A stretch of DNA of 64,000 nucleotides, from the NCBI GenBank assembly GCA_943369485.1, contig CALRNH020000002.1:1-64000 (forward strand). Direction: 5' to 3'. The first letter of the stretch is position 1, and the number at the start of each line of letters is the position of its first letter. The notes below the pieces were generated by a model. It had not been told where the DNA came from and ran no database searches. It saw nothing but the letters and a program-made list of their open reading frames with translations. Below are positions 42,849 through 50,891 of the stretch, piece by piece. The position numbers and the translations under genes were made by a program. This DNA comes from ATX-6F1 sp943369485 (lineage in GTDB: Bacteria > Cyanobacteriota > Cyanobacteriia > PCC-6307 > Cyanobiaceae).

Positions 42849-43267
42849 GGAGATTTATCTGAAACGACCGTGTGGCGTGGGCCGACGCTACCCGTAGTTG
42901 TTCTGATGGGTCAATCCGTTGTCCATCAGACTCACTGATGGCAGTGATGGAGGCCACGGCTGTTCTCAGGTGGTGCTTGCACACAGGGTCTCCGACCCCC
43001 TGGGGTCGTGAGCGTTCAGCCGGCTGAGCTTGTCGCAGGCTCCAGGGCTGTGAGGCTGCCGCTGGCCGAGCGCAGACCCCATGGGGGGCTTGGTCATCGA
43101 ACGGCGTGTGCCCCCCTTGGGCCGCCGGAGTTCAAGGCGCCCGCCAGATCGAACAGCTGCCAGAGCTGCAGCAACTCCTGAAGCAGGGTCAGGGTCTGGC
43201 GGCGACGTAGGCGAGTGCCCCTGGCGAGGACCGCTGAGGCAGGCCAAGACTGGCGCGCTCCGAGGGT
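42849..43267. other. 419-base stretch without an intact gene
   Basis: Upstream region of psiE and, further right, what looks like decayed coding DNA. A perfect hairpin CGACCC-CCTG-GGGTCG lies at 42993-43008. On the minus strand around 43120-43220 a frame without a start reads TRLRRRQTLTLLQELLQLWQ, a protein-like amphipathic helix, and soon meets a stop. No start, ribosome-binding site or family could be assigned, so I record it as possible remnants only. Confidence 0.45.
42993..43008. repeat. Short hairpin upstream of psiE
   Basis: Perfect 6-base arms CGACCC / GGGTCG around CCTG, about 145 bases before the psiE start. No T-run. Role unknown. Confidence 0.3.
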
Positions 43268-43454
43268 TCAAGGCCTCAGGTTGGCCTCGACTTGGTGCTC
43301 ACTTCTGCCCAGGGGACTGCAGAGGCGGTTGGGCCCGTGGCCAGAGCTGGCGCGAGAGGCAGGGGGATGAGCTGATCTGGATGGCCTTGCGGGTGAACGA
43401 GCCGCCTTCAGGCTCATGGTGTCGTGGATCAGGCCACCAAGGGGCGCCGCAGGC
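43268..43454 (-). pseudogene. Decayed fragment of a CLC transporter gene
   Basis: On the minus strand this segment repeats pieces of the 3' end of the intact CLC gene at 46315-47580. Bases 43276-43303 match 46326-46353 at 26 of 28 positions and encode SEHQVEANL against SEHQGEAYL at the intact C-terminus. Bases 43409-43449 match 46579-46618 with three substitutions and a few differences around one inserted base, encoding GGLIHDTMSL against GGLMHDTMTL. Between the two patches the fragment is about 40 codons shorter than the intact gene and does not align. The indel breaks the frame at the GAP motif. It is therefore a truncated, frameshifted copy. Confidence 0.75.
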
Positions 43455-43600
43455 GAAGGTTTCCGTCCAGAGATGGCACCCTGTTGGCGAGCTTGGTAAA
43501 CGGCACGAAGTCGATGTTGAGAGGGTGAACGTAGAACCATGCGGGGGGCCATGGGGCCGAGCCCTTCAGCTTCAGATTGGCGATTGACGACAACTGGGGT
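43454..43600 (-). pseudogene. Possible remnant of a second, unidentified coding sequence
   Basis: A start-less frame of about 50 codons between stops reads, in part, ANLKLKGSAPWPPAWFYVHP and then LNIDFVPFTKLANRVPSLDG. The regular spacing of aromatic and hydrophobic residues looks like real protein, but I cannot name a family, and it ends in a stop where the CLC fragment begins. It might be a chance open frame. It is not part of CLC as far as I can align. Confidence 0.25.
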
Positions 43601-43675
43601 GTCGATCGAGCGCTGTTGATCTACCCATTCTTAATTTGTTCGGTAAGGTCAGATCCAAAGGCCTGCCTCGATTGG

Positions 43676-46006
43676 ATGAAATTCCTTCTGCCGTGGATCA
43701 AGGAGGAACGCGTCGATCTGCGCCGGAGCCGACTGCGCCAACGACAGGCTGTAATGATCGCCTTTCTGGTGCTCACCTCTCTGATGACCTTCGAGCTGAT
43801 TCGTCGAGGGGTTGAAGTCAATAACAAAAGGCTGAATGAGTTGCAGGTTCAGATGCCTAATGCCTCTGAAACTCAGAACTGGCTGCAAGGAAAGGCCGAT
43901 GATTGGGCCCGCAGAACGGAAACGCTTGACTATCTCAAGAAGAAGACCCCAGAGAGCTACGTCCGACTGAACGAAGCCAGTAAAAAGATTGAACCTGGTG
44001 TCATGCTGCAGCTTTTTTCGACCACAGGTGAGGTGCTGTTTAAAACCAACCGGCTTTCCAATGGTGGCCTGGATGATCCATTGCTTGAGAAATGCGCCAT
44101 CGACCAGTTGAGGCCTCCTTTGAAGCGAGGCCAGAGCCGCCAGTTTTCCTGCCGCGACAATCGGAACCAGGTTTACAAAGGAGTGGTGACAACGGTAGGC
44201 GGGAAGCATGCAGGCGGATCGCCGTCAGGAATGTTGGTGTATCTGACGCCCTTCGCTCCAGATGGCGCACTCCTGAAATCTCCTGAACTGGAAGTGATTG
44301 AGGGCACTCTGTGGTCGTTGCTGGACGATTTCCCCTTGATATTGGTGTTGTTGGCAGCGTTGCTTGCCTTCCGAGTGGTGATGATGCTGGAACGTCGTCG
44401 GGTCATGCTTCTTCAGCGGCGAAGAGAGCGACAGGCGGGCTTACGGATTCGGAGGAGCAGTGAGCGCTTGGATCACATGCTCGAAAGGCTCGGAACCTCA
44501 GATAGCTCCCGTAGTTTGGCCGTAGAAGATGAGGTCACCTCCATAATCTTTGGTGTCAACAAGCATGTTGCCTCGGAGCCGGAAAGCTTGTCGCATAGGC
44601 GAGAAGGAATGGAGGATAAGCTCGGGGAAGTGGCGAAACGCTTCGAGCAATTTTTAGAATCCGCCCGGGCTCTGGCACTACTCGATTCGCTTACAGATCT
44701 TCCGAATCGGCGCTATTTCCTTGTTCGCCTTGAGGTTGAAGCTCAGCGTGCCAGAAGAAGCGGTAGGCCCTACGCAGTTATGTTTGTCGATGTCGATAAA
44801 TTCAAGCAGATTAATGATACCTACGGCCATGGTGTAGGCGATGCAGCACTCACGACCGTTGCAGACAACCTGAGGGAGTGGTCCCGACGTGAGGATTTTG
44901 TTGCTCGTTACGGAGGTGATGAGTTTGCTGTCTTGATGGATCTTTCGGGATTGGAGGATCGGAGCGACAGTAATCTGAAGGCAAAAGCCTATCTTTTTGC
45001 GAATCGACTGATTTCAAGATTTGAAGCCCCCTTTGACCTTGGCACTGTATCGCTACCGATTAGACTTAGTATTGGCATTACAATTGTCCAAGGTGAAGAC
45101 TATGACTTCAAGCAAGCCATGAAGCGGTCTGATCTTGCGATGTATCAAGCCAAGAAGCAGTTCCATAGTCGCATCTTTGTTTTCGGTGAGGATGCGATAA
45201 GAGAGGACCTTGATGACTATCAGTTGTTTGCTGATTTGCAGCATGCCCTGAAAAATCATCAGTTGGTGGTATATTTTCAGCCGATTCTTTCCACCAATGG
45301 AGGCATCCATACAGTTGAGGCGCTGGCGCGCTGGACCCACCCAACTGAGGGGGAGATATCACCCGAAACTTTCCTTGCCCTCGCAGAGCGTTATCGATTG
45401 ACTGGTCCCCTTGGAGCGGAATTGCTTCACCTCGCCGTTAAGGGTTTTGCAACCCTACTGGCCAGCATGAACAGTGATCTCAGGCTGGCGATCAACGTGA
45501 CGGCATCCTTGCTCAATGATCCGGATTTTGCTCGGATGCTACTTGAGTTACTGAGCAAGCAGAGGGTTCTTCCGAGTCAAGTGACTCTGGAAATCACGGA
45601 GACCTCACTGTTTCAAACAGATGACGCCACAGAAGAGAATCTACGGATTCTTAGGGACTCCGGCATGGATTTATCCCTAGATGATTTTGGCACGGGCTAC
45701 TCTTCGCTCAACAGGCTGTTTCTTGTCCAGCCGAATGAGATAAAAATTGATAAGTCTTTCGTGAAGGATCTGGATACAGATGCAACGGCGATGCGGATCG
45801 TGAAGCTGATCACGGGCCTCGGCTCATTGATGAAGATAAGGATTGTTGCTGAAGGTGTAGAAACCACGGAGATTGCTGATCTTCTCACTGAGCTCGGCAT
45901 TCACCATCATCAAGGCTTTCTTTACTCCAAGGCACGGGCAACGAACGATCTGATCGCTTCAGGCGCAAAGGCTTTTCAGCTGACTCAGAACACGCTGCCT
46001 TCTTGA
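43676..46006 (+). CDS. Membrane-bound GGDEF-EAL protein (c-di-GMP synthesis/breakdown)
   Basis: From ATG 43676 a 776-residue protein. Two membrane spans (VMIAFLVLTSLMTFELI near the start, FPLILVLLAALLAFRVVMML near 225) frame an extracytoplasmic sensor of about 170 residues. A coiled-coil linker leads to the GGDEF domain: active motif RYGGDEF (413-417), with RRED five residues before it, a possible inhibitory I-site. The EAL domain starts around 535: VEALARW (548-550), INVTASL, LEITET, LDDFGTG, IKIDKS, AEGVET and HHQGFLY, all catalytic positions kept. Both activities could be live. GC content is visibly lower than that of its neighbours. A TTG at 43577 gives a longer frame without family support. 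Confidence 0.88.
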   Translation: MKFLLPWIKEERVDLRRSRLRQRQAVMIAFLVLTSLMTFELIRRGVEVNNKRLNELQVQMPNASETQNWLQGKADDWARRTETLDYLKKKTPESYVRLNEASKKIEPGVMLQLFSTTGEVLFKTNRLSNGGLDDPLLEKCAIDQLRPPLKRGQSRQFSCRDNRNQVYKGVVTTVGGKHAGGSPSGMLVYLTPFAPDGALLKSPELEVIEGTLWSLLDDFPLILVLLAALLAFRVVMMLERRRVMLLQRRRERQAGLRIRRSSERLDHMLERLGTSDSSRSLAVEDEVTSIIFGVNKHVASEPESLSHRREGMEDKLGEVAKRFEQFLESARALALLDSLTDLPNRRYFLVRLEVEAQRARRSGRPYAVMFVDVDKFKQINDTYGHGVGDAALTTVADNLREWSRREDFVARYGGDEFAVLMDLSGLEDRSDSNLKAKAYLFANRLISRFEAPFDLGTVSLPIRLSIGITIVQGEDYDFKQAMKRSDLAMYQAKKQFHSRIFVFGEDAIREDLDDYQLFADLQHALKNHQLVVYFQPILSTNGGIHTVEALARWTHPTEGEISPETFLALAERYRLTGPLGAELLHLAVKGFATLLASMNSDLRLAINVTASLLNDPDFARMLLELLSKQRVLPSQVTLEITETSLFQTDDATEENLRILRDSGMDLSLDDFGTGYSSLNRLFLVQPNEIKIDKSFVKDLDTDATAMRIVKLITGLGSLMKIRIVAEGVETTEIADLLTELGIHHHQGFLYSKARATNDLIASGAKAFQLTQNTLPS

Positions 46007-46314
46007 GCTGTTCAGCGGCAATGATTGTCATACATCAAGGCTTCTCGCGATGGCCACTGCCACTGGTGGAGAGGCCATGGGCTGCGGATTGAACCTGCTT
46101 CAAGCGTTGAATCTGGCCAGCAATGCTGATCGGCATTGGGCGCATGAGGCGTGATGGCCCTTCGGTTGATTGATCCCGTGGTGCGTTGATCAGCAGGTTC
46201 CGAAACGTACGTCCGGACCATTGAACCAATCCTTGAGCGCTTACATCATTCCCACGGAAATGGTTGCTGACGCTGTCAGCTTCGAGGCAAGGCTTGAGGC
46301 AGGCCCACCAGGGA
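46007..46314. other. 308-base spacer between the GGDEF-EAL gene and CLC
   Basis: No gene that I can support. A minus-strand frame of 64 codons (46035-46229) reads VQWSGRTFRNLLINAPRDQS but has no ribosome-binding site or recognisable family. There is no clear terminator for either convergent gene. Composition is lower in GC than the CLC gene and similar to the GGDEF-EAL gene. Confidence 0.45.
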
Positions 46315-47580
46315 TCATCCGTGTTTCAGGTAGGCCTCGCCTTGGTGCTCACTCCAGCTCACGCGGCTGAGGGAGCGGCTCAGGCCGGTGGCCAGGGCCG
46401 AGGCCAGCAGCAGGGGCGTGAGCAGCTCGGGATTGCCCTGGAGGGTGAACACGAACAGCCCGCAGAACAGGGGGGTGCGCGAAGCACCGCTGAACAGTGA
46501 GGCGGCCCCGATCGCGATCAGGGCGGCCTGGTCGGGCGCCGTCAGTGGTTGCACGAACGGGGCCACCAGCACGGCCCCCAGGGTCATTGTGTCGTGCATC
46601 AGGCCGCCTGGGGCGCCGATGGCAATGCTCAACAGGGAGGCCAGCAGCCTGGGCAGAGCCGCCCACCAGGGGGTGTCCGGTCGACCCTGCAGGGCCGTGC
46701 CAAGACTGAGCGAGCCGTCGTTGAGGCTGAGTCCGCCGCTGAGCACGGCCAGCAGGGCCAGCACAGCACCCAGGATCAGAGCGGTGGGCAGCAGCTGGGT
46801 GCGCAGCCGTTGGGCCAGTCGCTTGGCCAGGGGAATCAAGATCCGCACGAAGGCGACTCCTGCCAGGGCGCAAGTGGCTGTGATCAGCAGGGCCCAGGCC
46901 CAAAGCTGGGGCCGCAGACCGCCGATCAGAAAGGACGTCAGCCTGGCCGGCTGGCCCAGGTCGGTGCCCACCAGCGCGCCGATCCCAGCCAGGGCGAGGG
47001 TCGGGAGCACCAGGGAGAGACCCTTCTCGGCGCTGAGTTCCTCAAGGGCGTAGGTGGCCCCCAGCAAAGGCGAGCGGAAGGCGGCCCCCAGCCCGGCGCC
47101 ACCCCCGATCGCCGCCAGCAGGGCGGGGGGGAAGACCGTCAGCGGTTTGAGTCGCGAGCGCAGGGCCAGCAACACTGAGGCCCCCAGGGCCGCCGAGGGG
47201 GATTCGACCCCCACAGTCAGGCCGGAGAGGTGGGTGAGCAGCAGCAGCGGCAACCGCGTGAGCTGCACGCGGGGCTCAAGGCTGGCCAGGGCCCTCTGCC
47301 GTTGAGTCTCAGGCAGATCACTGTGTTGGAGGGCCAGCAGCCCCCCCAGGCCCCCGCCCCGGCCGGCGGCCAGGGGCCCCCAGGCCAGCACCAGAAACAG
47401 GGGAGCGACCAGCAGCGGCAGGGCCACCAGGGCGGGCTGCAGCGTCCGGGCCGTCCCCATGGGCCAGAGGGCCTGGAGCTGGAACCCCAGTTCAGAGATC
47501 CATTGCAGCGGAAGCTCCAGCAGACCGATCAGCAGCCCGCTGCCCAGCAGGGTGAGCAGGCGCGAGAGGGCAGGGGCCAT
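46315..47580 (-). CDS. CLC family chloride channel / transporter
   Basis: A 421-residue CLC protein with about ten membrane helices. Selectivity-filter regions are divergent but recognisable: GRGGGLGGLLAL in place of GSGIPE, LTVGVESPSAALGA in place of GREGPxxxxG, and IAIGAPGGLMHDTMTLGAVL in place of GxFxPxxxxG. Other family blocks are GAAFRSPLLGATYALEELS and SLFSGASRTPLFCGLFVFTL. The Glu of GREGP is present one place off as GVESP, so gating/proton coupling is open to question. It stands convergent with the GGDEF-EAL gene. A decayed copy of its 3' end lies at 43268-43454. Confidence 0.88.
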   Translation of the reverse strand: MAPALSRLLTLLGSGLLIGLLELPLQWISELGFQLQALWPMGTARTLQPALVALPLLVAPLFLVLAWGPLAAGRGGGLGGLLALQHSDLPETQRQRALASLEPRVQLTRLPLLLLTHLSGLTVGVESPSAALGASVLLALRSRLKPLTVFPPALLAAIGGGAGLGAAFRSPLLGATYALEELSAEKGLSLVLPTLALAGIGALVGTDLGQPARLTSFLIGGLRPQLWAWALLITATCALAGVAFVRILIPLAKRLAQRLRTQLLPTALILGAVLALLAVLSGGLSLNDGSLSLGTALQGRPDTPWWAALPRLLASLLSIAIGAPGGLMHDTMTLGAVLVAPFVQPLTAPDQAALIAIGAASLFSGASRTPLFCGLFVFTLQGNPELLTPLLLASALATGLSRSLSRVSWSEHQGEAYLKHG

Positions 47581-47600
47581 GAGGAGTGGGTCGGCGGGGC

Positions 47601-48317
47601 TCAGATCGGGCCGCTGAGCACCATGGGCCCCTTCGGAGCTGTGCCGTTGGGATCACGCTCAAGGCTGACGCTCACGTCCCTGGCCAGGCTGGTGGGCAGC
47701 GGCGGGATCAGCATCGCCACGTGGCCCTGGGCCGTCGGCACGAAGGCGACGCAGCCCACTTTCTGCCCGTTCACATTCGCCCAGAGCCTGTACACCTGGC
47801 CGGGGGGGGCCGGTGGCAGATCGTTCAGCATCAACACGTTGTGGGTGGTGTTGCCAGTCACCAGCACCTCTCCGTTCGCCGCGGAGCCGGGGGCCATCGC
47901 CGTGAGCGTCAGCAGGCGGTTGGCGGTCTGAACGGCCGCCCCCCTTGGTTCCCTCAGCTCACGTTGGACCTGGGCCAGCTGGGTGCGCGTCTGCTGCAGC
48001 TCCACCCCCAGGATCACCAGGCCCAGCCCCAGCAGGGCCGGCACCAGCCACGGCAGCCGGGACCGTGGGCGAGGGTTCGGTTCGATCAGCCGCTGCCGCA
48101 GCCGGGCCGGGGGTGTCGCCGTGGCCGGCAGGGCCAGGGGCAGCAGTTCAAGGGTGGTGCGGAACTGATCGAGTCGCTGGCGCAGGTCGGGCCTTTCCCG
48201 CAGCAGGGCGGCCAACCGTTCCCGCTCGTCGGCATCGAGATCCCCCAGGGCGTGGCCGGCGAGCAGGGCGTCGCTGTCGTCGTCGAGGGTTGAGCGGCGG
48301 ACGTCGTTGGGGTTCAT
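47601..48317 (-). CDS. Anti-sigma factor (RskA-like, no zinc motif)
   Basis: A 238-residue single-span protein from ATG 48317. The cytoplasmic N-terminus (residues 15-70: DALLAGHALGDLDADERERL, then LLRERPDLRQRLDQFRTTLE) is the anti-sigma helical domain; the HxxxCxxC zinc site is missing. A membrane span (WLVPALLGLGLVILGVEL) leads to a periplasmic domain of the RskA type: GEVLVTGNTTHNVLMLNDLP, then GQVYRLWANVNGQKVGCVAF and VSVSLERDPNGTAPKGPMVL. It should hold the upstream ECF sigma factor at the membrane until an external signal. Coupled to it by a 4-base overlap. Confidence 0.88.
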   Translation of the reverse strand: MNPNDVRRSTLDDDSDALLAGHALGDLDADERERLAALLRERPDLRQRLDQFRTTLELLPLALPATATPPARLRQRLIEPNPRPRSRLPWLVPALLGLGLVILGVELQQTRTQLAQVQRELREPRGAAVQTANRLLTLTAMAPGSAANGEVLVTGNTTHNVLMLNDLPPAPPGQVYRLWANVNGQKVGCVAFVPTAQGHVAMLIPPLPTSLARDVSVSLERDPNGTAPKGPMVLSGPI

Positions 48318-48916
48318 GGTTCGCTCCGGAAGTCGATCAGTAACTCCCGCAGCCGGATCAGCCCCTGGCGGGAGCGGGTCTTGACTGTGCCGAGCGGGAG
48401 CTGCAGCTGCGCGCCGATCGCCGACTGGCTCAGGCCCTCGTAGTAGGCCAGCTCCAGCACCTGACGCTGGTTGGCGGGAATCGACTCCAGCGCGTCCTTG
48501 ACCCGGCGGGCCAGGTCGTCCGTTTCCGCGTGCTCGTGGGGGCTGGGCACGGCCGAGGGAAACAGCTGGGACGACCAGCGTTGCACCAGTCGCCAGCGGT
48601 TCTGTCGCTGCTGCAGACGATTGAGGGCCATCGAACGCGTCAGCAGCAACAGAAAAGCCAGCACCGGCCCCCGGGAGGGGTCGTAGCGGTCCTGCTGCCA
48701 GAAGCGAAGGAAGACATCGTGGGTGAGGTCTTCCGCCTCCTGGCTGGAGCGGCAGAGCCGCAGGGCCAGGCGGTAAACGGGGCCACAGCAGGCGTCGTAG
48801 AGCTCGGCCAGATCCCCGTGGTCGCAGGGATCGGCGGCCGGGGAGGGCGCGGAGCACCGCTGGGTCGGAGCATCGGATTCGGGGGGAGTCACACCCACTG
48901 GGCGAGCCGCGCGCAC
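48314..48916 (-). CDS. ECF-type sigma-70 factor
   Basis: About 200 residues. Sigma region 2: LAELYDACCGPVYRLALRLC with SQEAEDLTHDVFLRFWQQ (the -10-binding helix). Region 4: IPANQRQVLELAYYEGLSQS and IGAQLQLPLGTVKTRSRQGL, the helix-turn-helix that reads the -35 element. There is no in-frame ATG; GTG codons at 48916, 48898 and 48892 are candidates, and 48916 is the first after the stop of the upstream gene. It resembles the SigK-type ECF group. Its stop overlaps the anti-sigma ATG by 4 bases, the normal sigma/anti-sigma pair. Confidence 0.87.
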   Translation of the reverse strand: MRAARPVGVTPPESDAPTQRCSAPSPAADPCDHGDLAELYDACCGPVYRLALRLCRSSQEAEDLTHDVFLRFWQQDRYDPSRGPVLAFLLLLTRSMALNRLQQRQNRWRLVQRWSSQLFPSAVPSPHEHAETDDLARRVKDALESIPANQRQVLELAYYEGLSQSAIGAQLQLPLGTVKTRSRQGLIRLRELLIDFRSEP

Positions 48917-48920
48917 GTCG

Positions 48921-49904
48921 TCATGGCAGGTACCGCCGAGGAGGCCGATCGGATTGCGCCGGGGCCTTGGTCCAGCCCACGCCCGCCAGCACCAGAGCAA
49001 GACCCACCACAGCCTGGAGGCTGAGTGGTTCATGCAGCAGCAGGGCGGCGCTGACCACGGCCACCGGCAGCGACAGGCTGCCCCAGAGCGACACCACGGC
49101 GACGTTGCTGTGGCGATAGGCCAGGCGCAGGCAGAGTTCGCGCCCCAGGCTGAGAACGACCGCATAGACGCCGATCACGCCCAGCACCCACCACAGCTGC
49201 AGCAGCAGGAAATGGTGGGGGCCGAACAACACCAGGGCGATCAGCGCGAAGACCAGGGCCGTGAGCGTGGAGGGCACCCCCACGCTCACGGCCAGCGGCC
49301 AGCTGCGGCCGGCGATCGTCCGCCCCGTGACCGCCGCCGCGCTGAAGGCCACCACCCCCAGCAGGGCCCAGCCCATGCCCACCCGATCATCCATGGGTCC
49401 GCCCATGGCGGCAGAGGCCGCCTGGGGCAGCAAAAGCCCAGCGCCGATCAGAACGACGCTGATGGTGAAGCCCCGGGGCAGGGGCTCGCGCAGGAGCCAG
49501 CGGGCCAGCAGCGCCGACAGCGGCAGCACCAGGGCGAACAGGAGCGTCTGGCTGACGACCGAGAGCGACTGCAGGGCCAGGAAGTAGGCGATCGGACCGA
49601 GGAACAGACCCAGGGCCGCATCGAGGGCCAGCAGCGAGCGGTCGGCGGCGCTCAAGGCGGCCCAATCCCCAGGCAGCGTCTGCCGGGCGGGCATCAGGGC
49701 CACCAGACCCACCACCAGCTGGGAGAAGAAGAAGACGTTGCAGAAACTGATCGGGTTCTCACCGTTCACCGTGTAACTGGCCCCGGCCAGCTGCAGACCC
49801 TTCAGGACCGTGGCGTCGAGGCCCCGCAGCAGTACGTAGAGCAACAACGACAGCACACCGGCGCTACTGGTTGTGGAGAGACGCAATCCGAATGGTTTGC
49901 TCAT
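48921..49904 (-). CDS. EamA/DMT family transporter
   Basis: A 327-residue protein with ten membrane segments and the two-EamA-repeat layout: first half through ALGLFLGPIAYFLALQSLSV and SQTLLFALVLPLSALLARWL (with the LREPLPRG turn), second half through YRHSNVAVVSLWGSLSLPVA and LLLHEPLSLQAVVGLALVLA. Start at ATG 49904. The cargo (metabolite, amino acid or nucleotide sugar) cannot be inferred. It lies just upstream of the ECF sigma gene (4 bases) and divergent from the DM13 gene, so the three minus-strand genes may form one operon. Confidence 0.85.
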   Translation of the reverse strand: MSKPFGLRLSTTSSAGVLSLLLYVLLRGLDATVLKGLQLAGASYTVNGENPISFCNVFFFSQLVVGLVALMPARQTLPGDWAALSAADRSLLALDAALGLFLGPIAYFLALQSLSVVSQTLLFALVLPLSALLARWLLREPLPRGFTISVVLIGAGLLLPQAASAAMGGPMDDRVGMGWALLGVVAFSAAAVTGRTIAGRSWPLAVSVGVPSTLTALVFALIALVLFGPHHFLLLQLWWVLGVIGVYAVVLSLGRELCLRLAYRHSNVAVVSLWGSLSLPVAVVSAALLLHEPLSLQAVVGLALVLAGVGWTKAPAQSDRPPRRYLP

Positions 49905-49993
49905 CGGTAGTAGGTGGGCAAGGGGCCGATCCGCCTTGAGTCGAGTCACCTCGGATCAAGGCACTCGCCCTTCCCACACCCTTTGAATCAATC

Positions 49994-50479
49994 ATGGCCC
50001 ACGTGAACCGTTCCCTGACCAAGAGCCTCGCCCTGGCCCTGATCGGCGCCTCCGCGCTCAGCGGTGCCGCTCTCCATGCCGAGTCCATGTCCAAGCCGGA
50101 GGGCGGCGCGATGATGGCGCCGGCGGCGATGATCCAAGGCACCTTCCGCAAGGCCGAAGCGCCCGTCAGCGGAGGCTTCGCGATCAAGAAGCAGGGGAGC
50201 GGCAAGGTGCTCGTCCTGAGCAGCGATTTCAAGACCAATGACATGGCGCCGGATCTGAAGGTGATCTTCAGCCCCTCCACCACCCCCCTGGCCAGCACCA
50301 AAGCCCCCGGCTTCCCGCTCAAGCCCGGCAGCTACACGATTCTGTCGTCGCTGAAATCCAGCTCCGGCGCCCAGACCTACACGATCCCCGCCTCGATCGA
50401 TCTGAAGGCCCAGGGATCGGTGTTGATCTGGTGCAAGAAGTTCAACGCCACCATGGCCTGGGCGCCCCTGAAGCCCTGA
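49994..50479 (+). CDS. Exported DM13-domain protein
   Basis: A 161-residue protein with a signal peptide (residues 1-30, SLALALIGASALSGAALHAE). A Met-rich stretch follows (SMSKPEGGAMMAPAAMIQG). The DM13 domain starts at TFRKAEAPVSGGFAIKKQGS and continues KVLVLSSDFKTNDMAPDLKV, YTILSSLKSSSGAQTYTIPA and SVLIWCKKFNATMAWAPL; the Cys in IWCKKFN is the conserved redox-candidate residue of the domain. DM13 has been proposed to take part in electron transfer on electron-chain-linked surface proteins, without proof. It is divergent from the EamA/ECF sigma operon. Confidence 0.87.
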   Translation: MAHVNRSLTKSLALALIGASALSGAALHAESMSKPEGGAMMAPAAMIQGTFRKAEAPVSGGFAIKKQGSGKVLVLSSDFKTNDMAPDLKVIFSPSTTPLASTKAPGFPLKPGSYTILSSLKSSSGAQTYTIPASIDLKAQGSVLIWCKKFNATMAWAPLKP

Positions 50480-50503
50480 TGCTCGGCTCGGGATTGATCG
50501 GCT

Positions 50504-50524
50504 CAGGCTGGGTTCACCAGCCTG
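50504..50524 (+). terminator. Hairpin after the DM13 gene
   Basis: Perfect 8-base arms CAGGCTGG / CCAGCCTG with loop GTTCA, starting 25 bases after the stop. Only a weak T-rich stretch (GGTCTTGCTGG) follows, so termination strength is uncertain. Confidence 0.45.
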
Positions 50525-50891
50525 GGTCTTGCTGGATTGCTCTTTCTGGTGCAAGCAGCTGCTTCCAGCTCGCCGGCATGTCTTGATGTGGCTCAGCCTG
50601 GATCCGCCAGGCCCGTGAACTGTCCATGAAGTCTTCAGCAGAGGAACAAGCGGTTGCTGGGTCAATTCAAGGAATGTTGTACGAATGAAGCGGCATGAAC
50701 CATTGAATGTTCGTTTGTCAAGTGAATGCCAGTCGAAACGGAGTGGCTTCCGTGAAGAATCTCTGGTGTAGCAGGATGGTGAGGTCTGCTCTTGAATCAT
50801 GTATTCAAGACTCTAAAAACCAGGGGCACCTGTCCGGTTGAGCGGCTAGATTTTATAGCACTAATCTGACCTAGGAAAATCCTTTCGCATT
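50525..50891. other. Spacer upstream of the chlorite-dismutase-family gene
   Basis: About 370 bases without a gene. GC content drops clearly toward the right. It must hold the promoter of the downstream gene. The only structured element I see is the inverted repeat at 50790-50810. AT-rich sequence TTTTATAGCACTAATC at about 50850-50866 could hold a -10 box, but no convincing -35 partner was found. Confidence 0.45.
50790..50810. promoter_or_regulatory. Perfect inverted repeat, possible operator
   Basis: Arms TCTTGAAT and ATTCAAGA separated by CATGT, about 81 to 102 bases before the start of the chlorite-dismutase-family gene. The size and symmetry suit a dimeric regulator; a short hairpin is the alternative. 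No T-run follows. Confidence 0.35.

Noticed and set aside
43454..43540. Resemblance to a glutamine riboswitch (glnA-type) on the minus strand
   Set aside because: It has GTTCACCC and GGACGGAA pieces but lacks the conserved GUAGG end and the spacing; and no gene follows that would be controlled.
43081..43587. Plus-strand frame of 168 codons before the GGDEF-EAL gene
   Set aside because: It is antisense to the CLC fragment and neighbouring remnant; composition is unlike a real protein.
46035..46229. Minus-strand 64-codon frame between the GGDEF-EAL and CLC genes
   Set aside because: No start context, family or neighbour coupling to support it.
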